DNA of 64,000 nucleotides from Thermohalobaculum sp965263335 (GCA_965263335.1 CBDHHE010000001.1:1984001-2048000), one strand, 5' to 3'; positions 34,039-44,376 are shown, numbered from the stretch's first letter. Notes: a model not told the origin generated them from the sequence alone. Program-made: numbers and translations.

Positions 34039-36513
34039 GTGGCATCGCCTTCATTGCCAACACCGTCGTCCCGGATGCAAACGCACGAACCGACGTCCCT
34101 TCGTGGCAAGCTGGTTCGCACTTTCTTGGCAGCGATATCTCTTACCCTGATCTGTGCAGTGGTCGGATTTGTTGCGTTTCGTGTGATCTCGAGTGAATTC
34201 GAAACACTCCGAGAGGAACGCCTCGGGGACCTTCGAAGTGCGAGCGAGATCATCTCCGAGGTGCTGCCTCTCGCGCGCTCGGTGGAGGCCATCAGAGCTG
34301 CCAGCACCACGGAGACCCTGGCGACTGCCCGAGAGACCTACGGGGCAAGTCTGAACCGCCTGGAAGCGATCCTGGAGCAATCGACGCCTGAGCAACGAGA
34401 CCGGCTTCTTCCCCAACTCTCGCCGGTCCGGACCGCGGAGACGACGCTCGAGAACGCCCGCCGTGAATTGATCGACATCACTGGGCGCAAGCACGCCCTG
34501 CTCCAACAAGCGGTTGAGCTGTCGAGCGAAGCGCAGGCGATCATCAACCCACTTATCGAAGAAGCCAAGGCGGAACTCTTGCGGGGCGGAGTTGAAGTTG
34601 GTGAGAACGGTGCCGAGATTATCGAAACCCTGGTCAATCAGGACTTTGCACACGTCCAGGCAATCCTGACGGCGCGCGCGGCCGCTAACCTTCTTTCCGG
34701 CGCCGCGATCACAGGCCTGGTCGCATCGGACCCCGCAATACGCGCGATCATGGAGGATCTCCGCATCGCGTCACAAAACCGGCTGCAACGAGCGGTGAAC
34801 GACTACTTGGACTTCGAGGCGGCAGACGCCGAGGCACTCTCGCAGGCCGCCGCAGTCCTGATCGAGACAGTTGGCGATGGTCAGGGCGGGTGGGGCGCTA
34901 TTGTCACAAGACGCGTGGACGAGGTCATCTCCGCGCGCAGGGCCATCGAGATTACGATCGAGCAGATTGTCGACGATCGCATCTTTGATCTCACCATACG
35001 CACCGAGGAAGCCGCTCAGGAGAACACCGCGCGCATTCAAAACCTGATGGACACGCAGGTCGCATCGATCCGCACGATGCTCAGCATCGACGCTCTGCTC
35101 AACACGCTTGTCGTACAGGTGTTCAGCAGCGCTGTCGCCGAAGCTCCAGTCGACGTCGAGAGCACAATCGAGGCGATCCTCCAGACACAATCCCAAATCG
35201 AAACGGTCCGCTCCGGCATGAGCACGACCCTGGACGAGATCGTTGAGAAGATACTTGCAGCTGCGCATCCAGAGACGGGAGCAGCGGCATTGCGCCGCGC
35301 GGAGCTCGCATCGCAGGAGGCAGCAAGCGCTGCGGCCGAGACGGCCCTTGGTGCGGTGTCCGCTCTCACCAAGGAGGCCGAGAAAGAGATTTCGGTGGCG
35401 CTTGAAAAAATCGATCTGGCTGGGCGAGATGTCTCTGGTGCGATCGGCCTCGCACAACTGGGAATGGCGGTTTGTGCGTTGCTGGGCCTCGTCCTTGGAC
35501 TGCTGGCATTCCGATCCCTCGAGCTGGCGCTGATGAAGCCACTTACACGCCTCACAAAGCGCACACACGCACTCGCCAACGGTGATGTCACGGACGACAA
35601 CACGTTCGGCAATCGCTCCGATGAGATTGGTCAAATGGCATCGGCACTTGACGTCTTCCGGGAGAACGTTGCTCGAATGCGCCAACTCGAACAAGCACTG
35701 ACCGATGTCTTGAGGCGCGCTGCCGACAGCGCCGAGCAGGTGTCGGACGGCAGCCGGCTTCTGACCGAACGTGCGGGCGAGATCAACGACGGCGCACTGC
35801 AGCAGGCGCGCGCTTCCGAGCAGGCCTCCACTGCGATCCAGCAGATGGCGGAAAACATCCGCCGGTCTGCTGAGAACGCCGGCCAAACCGAAGCGATTGC
35901 CAAGCGCTCGGCAGATGACGCGAGCCGGACCAGCGAGACCGTTGCGGAGGCCGTCAAAGCGATGGAGGAGATCGCCGAAAAGATCGTCGTCATACAGGAG
36001 ATTGCCCGTCAGACCGACCTGCTGGCGCTCAATGCGGCCGTTGAGGCGGCGCGTGCCGGCGAGCACGGGCAAGGCTTTGCAGTCGTGGCCGGAGAAGTGC
36101 GCAAGCTCGCCGAACGCAGTCAGCATGCAGCGCAGGAAATCTCGCAACTCTCCGTGCGCTGCGTGGACGTGTCGGGTGAGGCTGGGAAGCTGCTCGGCGA
36201 ACTTGTGCCCAGCATTCACCGTACGGCCGATCTGGTTCAGGACATCACGAGTGCGACACGCGAGCAGGACACCGGAGCAGAACAGATCAATGGCGCCATC
36301 CGCGAGTTGGATGCGGTGATCCAGCAGAACACTTCAACCTCACAAACCGCACGTGAGACCGCAGAGGAGTTGTCGTCGCAGGCCGATGAACTCAACAACA
36401 TCATATCTCAGTTCGAGATGACCCATGCATCGTCGCAAGGAACTGGAGCTGCCGCTTCGGAACATGCCAGTCCGAGAACAAGCGGCGGGAGTGGATTGCC
36501 TGCGGCCGCATAA
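34039..36513 (+). CDS. Methyl-accepting chemotaxis protein with large helical sensor domain
   Basis: An 824-residue receptor. TM1 spans about residues 28-50. A periplasmic helical domain of some 420 residues, rich in Ala/Glu, follows, and TM2 is about 471-495. HAMP is about 497-550, and the cytoplasmic signalling domain ends near 810. The tip hairpin EIARQTDLLALNAAVEAARAGEHGQGFAVVAGEVRKLAERS near 654 is canonical for CheA/CheW contact. The GTG start at 34039 follows GGGGAG by 8 nt; an open frame runs on upstream inside the binding-protein gene. The outer domain is longer than usual, fitting recognition of the neighbouring binding protein. Confidence 0.88.
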   Translation: MASPSLPTPSSRMQTHEPTSLRGKLVRTFLAAISLTLICAVVGFVAFRVISSEFETLREERLGDLRSASEIISEVLPLARSVEAIRAASTTETLATARETYGASLNRLEAILEQSTPEQRDRLLPQLSPVRTAETTLENARRELIDITGRKHALLQQAVELSSEAQAIINPLIEEAKAELLRGGVEVGENGAEIIETLVNQDFAHVQAILTARAAANLLSGAAITGLVASDPAIRAIMEDLRIASQNRLQRAVNDYLDFEAADAEALSQAAAVLIETVGDGQGGWGAIVTRRVDEVISARRAIEITIEQIVDDRIFDLTIRTEEAAQENTARIQNLMDTQVASIRTMLSIDALLNTLVVQVFSSAVAEAPVDVESTIEAILQTQSQIETVRSGMSTTLDEIVEKILAAAHPETGAAALRRAELASQEAASAAAETALGAVSALTKEAEKEISVALEKIDLAGRDVSGAIGLAQLGMAVCALLGLVLGLLAFRSLELALMKPLTRLTKRTHALANGDVTDDNTFGNRSDEIGQMASALDVFRENVARMRQLEQALTDVLRRAADSAEQVSDGSRLLTERAGEINDGALQQARASEQASTAIQQMAENIRRSAENAGQTEAIAKRSADDASRTSETVAEAVKAMEEIAEKIVVIQEIARQTDLLALNAAVEAARAGEHGQGFAVVAGEVRKLAERSQHAAQEISQLSVRCVDVSGEAGKLLGELVPSIHRTADLVQDITSATREQDTGAEQINGAIRELDAVIQQNTSTSQTARETAEELSSQADELNNIISQFEMTHASSQGTGAAASEHASPRTSGGSGLPAAA

Positions 36514-36591
36514 CCCAGGCTGCGTGTCTAAATGGCGTTAGGTCTTGCAAAGAATCGGCCCATCTCGCCCTGAAGACTGCTAACTGGATGT

Positions 36592-37482
36592 ATGAACAAG
36601 AAGATTGACTCCGCGGCGGCCCGCCGGCGCACACTGCGGACGCTTGTAGACAGGCGCGACGCCCTGATAGTCCCCGGAGCCGCCAATGGCCTCACCGCCA
36701 GGATCATCCAGTCCAGCGGATTTGAGGCCTGCTATGTCTCCGGTGCCGGAATCGCGAACACTCATCTGGGCGTTCCGGACATCGGACTGGTCTCTCTCAA
36801 GGAGGTTCAGGACACCGTCGCGGCAATCGATGAAGTCTGTGGCCTTCCGCTCGTCGTTGATATCGACACCGGGTTCGGCAATGCGCTGAATACCCGTCGC
36901 GCGGTTCAAGTGCTCGAGCGTGCCGGCGCCTCAGCTCTGCAAATCGAAGATCAGGTCTTTCCCAAGAAGTGCGGTCACTTCAGCGGAAAGGCAGTGATCG
37001 CGACGGAAGAGATGATCACCAAGATCAAGGCTGCCGTAGATGCTCGCCAGGACGAAAACCTGCTGATCATCGCGCGCACAGATGCACGTGCCATCGAGGG
37101 CTTAGGCGCTGCGATCGAACGGGCGTCCGCCTATTCGGACGCCGGCGCTGACATGACGTTCGTGGAAGCACCTGTCTCGCTGGAAGAGATGCGATCGATC
37201 ACGGAACAGTTGTCGGTGCCTCAGGTTGCCAATCTGGTGGTCGGCGGCAAAACGCCGATGGTTCCGCGGGAGACGCTGGCAGAGCTCGGGTTCGGCATGG
37301 TGCTTTATGCCAACGCGGCGCTGCAGGCGGCTATGCTTGCGATGCAGGACGTCATGCGCGCACTGCATCGTGATGGCTCGCTCGATGCTGTCAAGGAGCG
37401 GCTGATCGGCTTCGAACAACGCCAGCAGATCGTGGACAAGGACACGTTCGACGCGCTTGAGCAGCGATACCGGGTGGAGTGA
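36592..37482 (+). CDS. Isocitrate lyase / PEP mutase superfamily enzyme
   Basis: A 296-residue TIM-barrel lyase. Motifs: VPGAANGLTARIIQSSGFEACYVSG, LPLVVDIDTGFGNALNTRRAV (Mg-binding aspartates), LQIEDQVFPKKCGHFSGK (the KKCGH active-site loop of lyases with a catalytic cysteine) and IIARTDARAIEGLGAAIERA. The KKCGH loop favours a C-C lyase such as a methylisocitrate- or dimethylmalate-type lyase over a phosphonomutase. No methylcitrate-cycle partner genes lie nearby, so the substrate is uncertain. Confidence 0.82.
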   Translation: MNKKIDSAAARRRTLRTLVDRRDALIVPGAANGLTARIIQSSGFEACYVSGAGIANTHLGVPDIGLVSLKEVQDTVAAIDEVCGLPLVVDIDTGFGNALNTRRAVQVLERAGASALQIEDQVFPKKCGHFSGKAVIATEEMITKIKAAVDARQDENLLIIARTDARAIEGLGAAIERASAYSDAGADMTFVEAPVSLEEMRSITEQLSVPQVANLVVGGKTPMVPRETLAELGFGMVLYANAALQAAMLAMQDVMRALHRDGSLDAVKERLIGFEQRQQIVDKDTFDALEQRYRVE

Positions 37483-37545
37483 CAACAGCACCCCACCCGG
37501 ACGCAGAAGGTTCGCGAGACGCCAGCAGCCGCCTCGCCAAGCAGA

Positions 37546-40500
37546 TCAGACCAGCGTCTCGGCGAAGATGAACGAGTCTTCCGTGAACTCGCTCACGTCC
37601 AGGCGCTGCTTGTCGTGCGGGAACAGACGCGCAAAGTTCTTCACGTCGTTCACGTCGGTGATCGTCATCGAGTTGCCGAGGTTCTCGAGAATGATGTCGT
37701 CCAGCGACGTCACACCCCACTCGGACAGATCGACAATGTCCCCTTCTTCCTGGTTGTAGTCGCGCACCCAGTCGCGGTCCTGCGGGTTCATCACGAAGCG
37801 ATCGCCACCGCCAAGCCCGAAGTAGCGATCGTTGCCTTCGAGCCCGTTGAAGAGTTCGGCCTCGTCGGTGCCGACGAGCTTCTCGCTCCCCTTCACGCCG
37901 ATCACTTCCACCAGCGACGGCTCGAGCGTGGAAACGAACTCATGGAAGGTGAGCGTCTCGCTTTCTTCGCTGGCCACCGCAAGCAGTGCCGTACCGGTCG
38001 GGCTGTCCTCCGGCGCGATGAACTTCAGACCTTCCGGTCCAAGATCGTCTCCGCCCGGAATGTACTGATCGAACACCGGAGCCGTCGGATCGGTGACATC
38101 GTAGACCATGATGCCGCCCACGCGCTCGAGACCAATGAAGGCGTAGGTCTGATCCCCGATGTCACCCAGCGTGACGGCTTCCGGCTCGGGGCCCTTGTCG
38201 TCCGAGCGGCTGTCGAAGCTGTCGACTTCTCCGTTCGAGTTGAAGATGTCGGGCACGACCGCGGCGGTGATCAGCTCGAAATCGTCCCCGGAGTCGTAGA
38301 CCAGGTTGCCGAACTCGTCGAAGATCGAGAACGAACGGCCGCCGAAGCTGTGCAGCACATCGATGTCGCCATCTCCGTCGGTGTCGCCATCCACGTTCGA
38401 GAACTTCAGGCGACCAAGCACGGCCTCGTCTGCAAGCTGCGCGAGCAGCTCAGGATCGAGACCGGCATCAACTTCACCGTTGTCCGGATCGCCATCCACC
38501 AGATCGGCACCGCGGCTTTCATCCACGTCCCGGCCATCGCCCTCGTTGGCTGTGAGGTAGTAGGTCACGCCGGCGACGGTATAGCTGGCGATCGCATCTC
38601 CCTGACGCAGACCCCGGACATCGAAGTTGCCGATGTTGATCCCGCCGTCCTCGTTCGACGGATCGAGGGAGTTGCCCTCGAACGAAATGATGCCGAGCTG
38701 CGGCAGGAGGCCAGTGGAGTCCTCAATGCCGAAATCGTTGTCGTTCAGCACCGCGAGCGATCCGTCCGGCAGCAGAGCCAAACCCTCCGGCTTGTCGGAA
38801 GGTGTGTAGCCGAGCTGCGGCAGGTTCGCCGTCTTGACCTTGAACACCGGGACGATGCCGGCGTCTTCGAGATCGTCGGCGCTCTGTTGCTCGAGCGTCT
38901 CGCCGCCGAAGTCTGTCCCAAGGACATTGGTTGCCCCCGACAGATCGATCTCGAAGATGTTCTTCGTCGCCTCAGCGTCGAAGTTTGCGTCCCGCTCGAT
39001 GGCGTAGATCGTCCCGGTTTCCGGGTTGAAGACGGCATCACCGATCTTGTCGACACGGCCGCCCGGACGAATGCCCGGATCCTCGAGGAGGTAGACATAC
39101 TCGGCCGACGGCAGCCCGGTGTCCATGTCGAGCTCGAGAATACGGATCACGTCCGAGTTGTCCGAGGCGTCCCGATCCGGATTGGCCAGCGGTGTCTGGA
39201 TGAAGGCATAGAGCTTGCGCGCTTCCAGATCGGCGGCCACGGCCTCGAACCCGCGGTTGGGCCGGCGATCGGCATAGTCCTCGGGAAGCGTTTCCGAGCC
39301 GAACGTGCCTTCCGGCTGAGGCACATCACCCAGCAGCGACGTACCCTCTGCGACGAAGCGGTCGATCAGCGAGCCGTCCGTGTCGAAGTGGTAGATCGCC
39401 GGGCGGTACTCATCGACGGTCCAGAAGGTGCCGTCCGTATCGCGCACGATGCCTTCCATGTCCGCGCCGAATTCGTCGAAGGGCAACGGGTTGCCGGCCG
39501 CATCGACGGGGATTTCGTCGAAGCCTTCGATGTTCGGCAGTCCCGTGATGGGCGTGGTGCCGTCCTCGCGGGTCAGAAGAAGCTGCTCGCCGATCTCAAC
39601 AACGCCGGTGGACTTGTCCAGGGTCAGTTCGACGATCTGCGCCTGGTAGTCCGGCAGGTTGAAAGTCCGCGCGCCCTGCACCACTTCGCTGCCGTTGGGG
39701 CCACGATCCGGCACCGCCAGGAACGTGATGGCTTCGGACGTTTCCTCGGTGAAGTAGAGGCCCGAGAAGCCCCCGAGATCGATCTCCAGCCCGTTCGCAT
39801 CGACACCGAGCAGCGGCAGATCGCCGAAATCAAACGTCTCGAGCGAGGGGCCGCCACGGTGATCCTGCAATCCCAGCGACTGGATCGAGTCGATCGTGAG
39901 CGGCGACGGCGCGGTGACGTCCTCGATCACGGCGACCGCATTGTTCTCCTGCAGCGTGATGAAGGCCTTGTTGCCCTCGACCGTCACGAACTCCGGCTCG
40001 ATGTCGGCGGCAGCGGACGGCGCGTCGCGGTTCGTGCGCACCCCCTTCTGCTCAAGGCTCGCAAAGCTGATGCTGGGATCGGAGAAGTCGAGCGTCGTCA
40101 CCGTGGACAGCGTCAGGTTTGCGGTGTTCAGCTCGATGATCGAAATCGAGCCTTCGGGGTTCGGATCGGCATCCGGCTCGTTCTCGTCTCCGGCGGATTC
40201 GCCTTCATTGGCCACCACCAGGTGAGTGCCCGCTTCGTTGAAGGCGACACTGTCGGGCAAGGCGCCCACTGTCACAAAGCCAAGGAAGTCCAGCGTCGAC
40301 GCCGAGAAGAACAGCACCTGGCCGTTCTCGGTTGCTGTCGAGTCAGGGCGCGAGGCGGCGATGATGCCGTTGGCGACGTCAACGCTCGTGAACTCGCTCT
40401 CGTTGAACCCGAGCGCGGCCGGATCCAGCGTGTCGATCACGCTGAGCGCCGACAAATCCGAGGCGTCGATCACCTGCAGTCCATCGCCCGAAGTCACGAA

Positions 40501-43500
40501 AGCGCGCTGCGTGTCCGCATCGAAGGTGATGATTTCAGCGCCGTCCAGTTCGATCTCCCCGACGATCTGGGTCTCCAGAACATTCGCAGGCTCAGGTGCG
40601 TCACTGCTGCTTGAGCCGCTATCCGGCAGCACCGTGTCTTCGCGCAGGTCGAGGTTCTGGATTCGCTCATCCAGTTCACGCGGCGTATCCGCGGCGGCAA
40701 AGGCACTGTTCTCATCGGGGAAGTTGTCATTCAGGAACTCAGCGAGAGCGTCCTGCTCGGTGCCATCCGCCTCAAAGGTCGCATCGCCGGAGAAAACGTC
40801 ATCGTCGATGCCATCGCCGTCGATGTCATTGAGATCGATGCGGTTCGCATCCGGGCCGTCTGGGAACGGATAACCGTCACCGCCGCCCGCAAGAAAGTTG
40901 AGGGTCACGATCCGGAAGGTCTCGGAGGCATCACCGACGATCTCTCCGTCACGGACAAGCTCCGCGATCAGCGTGTCGTTCTCGTCGAAGATACCTGCGC
41001 TGACAATCCGGTCTCCTTCCGGCAAGTCCACGTCGAAGGAGAACTTGACACCCGACACCTGCGGGAAGCGGCCCTGTGCGTTGTTCGGATCATCCGTGGT
41101 CGCGGCCACGCCATGCTCGAGCACCTCGACCAGTTCGGCTTTGGTGAGCGTCAGAAGCGTGAGCGCGTTGTTGAACGCAAGCGTCGTCGCGATGTCGTTC
41201 TGGCTGATGCCGCCCTCGGGCTTGATCAGATTTCCGTCGCCGTCAAACAACGCGCTGTTCGGCAGGCGCGCAGCCTCCGTCGTGCCGGGCAGCACAACCG
41301 ACTCGCCGATCGAGGCACGGATGCCGCCGCCGTTCTTGATGGAAACCACAACCGAGTCATCGAACTCCTTGGCCGCGGCCAGGTTCGCATCCGCGGTCAG
41401 GTTGCCGAGATTGGTCTCCTGGATGCGGACGCCGTCGGTGTCGCCACCCGAGCGGTTGCCGTTCAGGAACACATCCGAGATACCGAACACGTTCGACTCG
41501 GCCTCGATGATCTCGGTCTCGATCGCGTCAACGATCTCCTGAATTTCGGGATCCACAAGCCCTTCGGCGCCCAGAGCGGCGACACCCTCTTCGTCTGTCG
41601 CATATGCACCGGAGACATCTTCGTCGTAGCTCTCGGCGATGACGTTGCCATCCTCGTCAAAGTCGAGCACCAGACGGCCCACATACTTGTAGCTGCCGTC
41701 CGTGTTGACGACGGCCGTGGTTGTGCCGCCTGCGTTTTCGACAAACTGCGGATACTCGCCCTGATCGGTGTCGCCGTCGCGGATGCGGTCGTTGTCGTCG
41801 AAGAGACGGGTGTTCGATCCGCCGGCGACGATCACATCGACGTCAGTCAGCCGTTCGGCGAGTGCAAGCTCGATGTCGATCTGCTGCATGTGTGCAAGCA
41901 GCACCACCTTGTTCATGTCGGGGTTGGCCGCCAGAAGCGCGTCGACCTCGGCCTGGATTTCGGCAGCAAGCGCATCGAGTTGGTCAGGGGTGGGCGAGCC
42001 GTCGAACGGGTCGGGGCTGACACCCACATCGTCCGAGCTCGAGATCGTGGCAAGCGTCGGCGTCGTGGCCCCGACAACACCGATTTTCTCGGCGGCTTCA
42101 CCCAGGTTGACTCCGGGAGCCGAGAGAAACGCGAGCTGACCGCCCTCGACCAGATCGTCGTCGTTGAGCCTGCTATCTGCGTTGATGTCGTCCTGATCCT
42201 CGATGCCATGCGCCTGCACGTCGTAGAGGAAGAGTGTACCGGGCTCCTCGTCGAAAAGCGTCGAGACATCCAGAATGCCCGATGTCTCCCACTCGCCTGC
42301 GTTGCCTGCGTCTTGGTCGACTGGCTCACCATCCGTGGTCGGATCGAGGATCACGTCGCGATTGATGTTCGCAATACGCTCAACCGACCCGTCGGTCGGG
42401 TCAATCCGCACGATACCCGCCTCATTCGGGTTGGCCGCACCTTCTCCGAACAGCACCTCGTCGCCCGACGCTGTGCTTTCCTCGGCTTCGTCTTCCTGAA
42501 TGTATATCTTGCCGTCGTCCGCCCAATCCAGGTTATCGGGCGAGCGCAGCGCGCGTGACGGGTCATCGTCGCCGTCGTAGAGAATGTTGAGCGTACCGGT
42601 CGGCGCATCGATATCGGAGAAGTCGACCGACATGGTGTAGATCGTGCCGAACGAGTCCGCGCCGTTGCCGGTGTTTGGATCGACATCGAAGGTATCGACA
42701 CCGGTCGAGGCCATCACGAATTCGGACCCGTCTTCGGGATTGGTCGACACATCCTCAGGGCGGGAGAAGCCAAACGCACCCACGGCCTCGGCCCGCTCCC
42801 AGAGCGTGCGCTGCGTGGGGTAGCCAAACTCATCGAACCCGCTCGATCCATCCTCGGAAGGCGTGCCGGTCGGGCTGTTGTCAACTTCAACCCAGATACC
42901 GCCCTCGGTCGAGCCGGTGCCGTTGAACTCGGCCGGGCTGTCGGTGTCGGCAGTGTCGGCGACCCAGACGTAAAGCTTGCCGCCGTCGAGACCGTTGCGC
43001 TCGAGGAAGTCGTCCGAGGCCGCGTCTTTTTCGCCCACATACATGAAGAGCGGTGCGGCCTCATCGTCATCGTCACCGTTGGCATCGGCGCCGAAGTCAT
43101 CCGAATTGAACGGCGATGAATCGTCCGAGAGGATGAACGCCACATTGGTGTCGTTGCCGGTGTCGAGTTGGGTGATGTTCTCCCAAGCACCGTTGCCCAT
43201 GCCTGGCACGTCGTAGAGCACACCGGTGTCCACATCGAGCGCCCACATGCCGCCGCCGATGGAGTTGAACCCGCCACCGTCTTCTTCGCCCGCAAAGTAG
43301 ATGTTCTCTGTGACCCCGCGGCCCTCACCGAACTGATTGCCGTCCACGAACTGTGACGAGCAGAAGCGGCTGAAGCCTGCAAGCGGCGCCCCATCGCCTG
43401 GTCCGGCGCCAAAGCCCGGCGCGAAGGGTGACCCAAGGAAGCTCAAATCGCTCGCAACATCGCCATTGGCATCAATGATCGTGTTGTAGGCGATGCCGCC

Positions 43501-44376
43501 ATCGGTGATCTGTTTGGTTTCTTTGTCGATATCGAAGTAGCTGATCCGTGCACCGGTCATCGAGAACGAGCCGCCCTGCCCGTCCGAAACTTCGTACTCG
43601 TTGCCGCGGAAATGCAGCAGCTCATGATTGGTGAAAATGCGGACAGTGCTGTCGTCGAGCGCGTATGCACCGATACCGTCGATGATACCCACGGGCGTGT
43701 ACTGCCCGCCACTCTCGACATTGAGATCGTTGAGCGCACCCGTGGACTCCACCGACTGGCCGACGGTGTGGATCGGCGTCGATGTGAAGCCTGCTTCTCC
43801 ATCCACCATCGAGGGATTGTTGGTGGGGATCGCGATCACGGTCGAAGAGGTCACCACATTGCCCTGCGGAGCCTGACCGCCATCGACTTCGAGCGGCGCC
43901 ATGAAGCCATCGGTCGAGAAATCGAGATTGGTCGAGAGGTAGGGGAAATCTGCGCCGCCGAAATCTTCGCCGAGGATCTGGCCAATCGACTGGGGAACCG
44001 TGTCCACGAAACCATCGTCCGGATCACTGTCGTCGGTCACATCCTGACCGGTGATCAGCTCCGAAAGGGTGCGCGTTCCGAAATCGAATTCGTGGTTGCC
44101 GAGCGCGATCGCTTCAATGCCGAGCTCGTTCTGAATCTGGATGTCCGCAATACCGCCAAACCCGAAAGCCTCCTCTGAGGCATCGAAGAACACACCTGGA
44201 ATGAACGCGTCACCGGACGACAGCGTCAGGGTGTTGTCGGGCAGGCCATCGCCGCCGAGATCCTCATCGCGCAGTGCGTTCAGCACCGCGGAAAGATTGG
44301 GCGCATCGACGATTGCTCCAGTCGATGCTTCCTGGTCCGCAATGTGCAGAATTTCGAGGGTGTAGGCGGATTCCAT
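37546..44376 (-). CDS. Giant RTX protein nesting 5'-nucleotidase, PhoX-like, phytase-like and choice-of-anchor-I domains
   Basis: A 2276-residue acidic, calcium-type secreted protein without a signal peptide. Order: a 5'-nucleotidase metallophosphoesterase start (HIADQE, SSGDAF, LGNHEFDFG; 1-160); an inserted PhoX/DUF839-like propeller (about 165-735, FGFSRPEDVSTNP); the rest of the metallophosphoesterase (LLAHMQ, VAGGSNTRL near 855); the 5'-nucleotidase C domain (about 965-1230, IKNGGGIRASI); a choice-of-anchor-I propeller (about 1265-2145) split by a phytase-like domain (about 1510-1850, VPDRGPNGSEV); and a C-terminal RTX/type I secretion region (GLEGNDRYFGLGGGDRF). The usual GHSHT metal motif reads GGSNT. 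The ATG at 44376 has AGGAG 8 nt upstream. No type I exporter genes are nearby. Confidence 0.85.
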   Translation of the reverse strand: MESAYTLEILHIADQEASTGAIVDAPNLSAVLNALRDEDLGGDGLPDNTLTLSSGDAFIPGVFFDASEEAFGFGGIADIQIQNELGIEAIALGNHEFDFGTRTLSELITGQDVTDDSDPDDGFVDTVPQSIGQILGEDFGGADFPYLSTNLDFSTDGFMAPLEVDGGQAPQGNVVTSSTVIAIPTNNPSMVDGEAGFTSTPIHTVGQSVESTGALNDLNVESGGQYTPVGIIDGIGAYALDDSTVRIFTNHELLHFRGNEYEVSDGQGGSFSMTGARISYFDIDKETKQITDGGIAYNTIIDANGDVASDLSFLGSPFAPGFGAGPGDGAPLAGFSRFCSSQFVDGNQFGEGRGVTENIYFAGEEDGGGFNSIGGGMWALDVDTGVLYDVPGMGNGAWENITQLDTGNDTNVAFILSDDSSPFNSDDFGADANGDDDDEAAPLFMYVGEKDAASDDFLERNGLDGGKLYVWVADTADTDSPAEFNGTGSTEGGIWVEVDNSPTGTPSEDGSSGFDEFGYPTQRTLWERAEAVGAFGFSRPEDVSTNPEDGSEFVMASTGVDTFDVDPNTGNGADSFGTIYTMSVDFSDIDAPTGTLNILYDGDDDPSRALRSPDNLDWADDGKIYIQEDEAEESTASGDEVLFGEGAANPNEAGIVRIDPTDGSVERIANINRDVILDPTTDGEPVDQDAGNAGEWETSGILDVSTLFDEEPGTLFLYDVQAHGIEDQDDINADSRLNDDDLVEGGQLAFLSAPGVNLGEAAEKIGVVGATTPTLATISSSDDVGVSPDPFDGSPTPDQLDALAAEIQAEVDALLAANPDMNKVVLLAHMQQIDIELALAERLTDVDVIVAGGSNTRLFDDNDRIRDGDTDQGEYPQFVENAGGTTTAVVNTDGSYKYVGRLVLDFDEDGNVIAESYDEDVSGAYATDEEGVAALGAEGLVDPEIQEIVDAIETEIIEAESNVFGISDVFLNGNRSGGDTDGVRIQETNLGNLTADANLAAAKEFDDSVVVSIKNGGGIRASIGESVVLPGTTEAARLPNSALFDGDGNLIKPEGGISQNDIATTLAFNNALTLLTLTKAELVEVLEHGVAATTDDPNNAQGRFPQVSGVKFSFDVDLPEGDRIVSAGIFDENDTLIAELVRDGEIVGDASETFRIVTLNFLAGGGDGYPFPDGPDANRIDLNDIDGDGIDDDVFSGDATFEADGTEQDALAEFLNDNFPDENSAFAAADTPRELDERIQNLDLREDTVLPDSGSSSSDAPEPANVLETQIVGEIELDGAEIITFDADTQRAFVTSGDGLQVIDASDLSALSVIDTLDPAALGFNESEFTSVDVANGIIAASRPDSTATENGQVLFFSASTLDFLGFVTVGALPDSVAFNEAGTHLVVANEGESAGDENEPDADPNPEGSISIIELNTANLTLSTVTTLDFSDPSISFASLEQKGVRTNRDAPSAAADIEPEFVTVEGNKAFITLQENNAVAVIEDVTAPSPLTIDSIQSLGLQDHRGGPSLETFDFGDLPLLGVDANGLEIDLGGFSGLYFTEETSEAITFLAVPDRGPNGSEVVQGARTFNLPDYQAQIVELTLDKSTGVVEIGEQLLLTREDGTTPITGLPNIEGFDEIPVDAAGNPLPFDEFGADMEGIVRDTDGTFWTVDEYRPAIYHFDTDGSLIDRFVAEGTSLLGDVPQPEGTFGSETLPEDYADRRPNRGFEAVAADLEARKLYAFIQTPLANPDRDASDNSDVIRILELDMDTGLPSAEYVYLLEDPGIRPGGRVDKIGDAVFNPETGTIYAIERDANFDAEATKNIFEIDLSGATNVLGTDFGGETLEQQSADDLEDAGIVPVFKVKTANLPQLGYTPSDKPEGLALLPDGSLAVLNDNDFGIEDSTGLLPQLGIISFEGNSLDPSNEDGGINIGNFDVRGLRQGDAIASYTVAGVTYYLTANEGDGRDVDESRGADLVDGDPDNGEVDAGLDPELLAQLADEAVLGRLKFSNVDGDTDGDGDIDVLHSFGGRSFSIFDEFGNLVYDSGDDFELITAAVVPDIFNSNGEVDSFDSRSDDKGPEPEAVTLGDIGDQTYAFIGLERVGGIMVYDVTDPTAPVFDQYIPGGDDLGPEGLKFIAPEDSPTGTALLAVASEESETLTFHEFVSTLEPSLVEVIGVKGSEKLVGTDEAELFNGLEGNDRYFGLGGGDRFVMNPQDRDWVRDYNQEEGDIVDLSEWGVTSLDDIILENLGNSMTITDVNDVKNFARLFPHDKQRLDVSEFTEDSFIFAETLV

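Noticed and set aside
34771..36219. A 482-codon antisense frame over the chemoreceptor gene
   Set aside because: It mirrors the Ala/Glu-rich coding strand and has no family motif; the plus-strand MCP is unambiguous.
37615..40614. A 999-codon open frame antisense to the giant RTX gene
   Set aside because: It is Arg/Val/His-rich with no domain resemblance. It is explained by GC-rich codon positions opposite an acidic Asp/Glu/Gly-rich protein.
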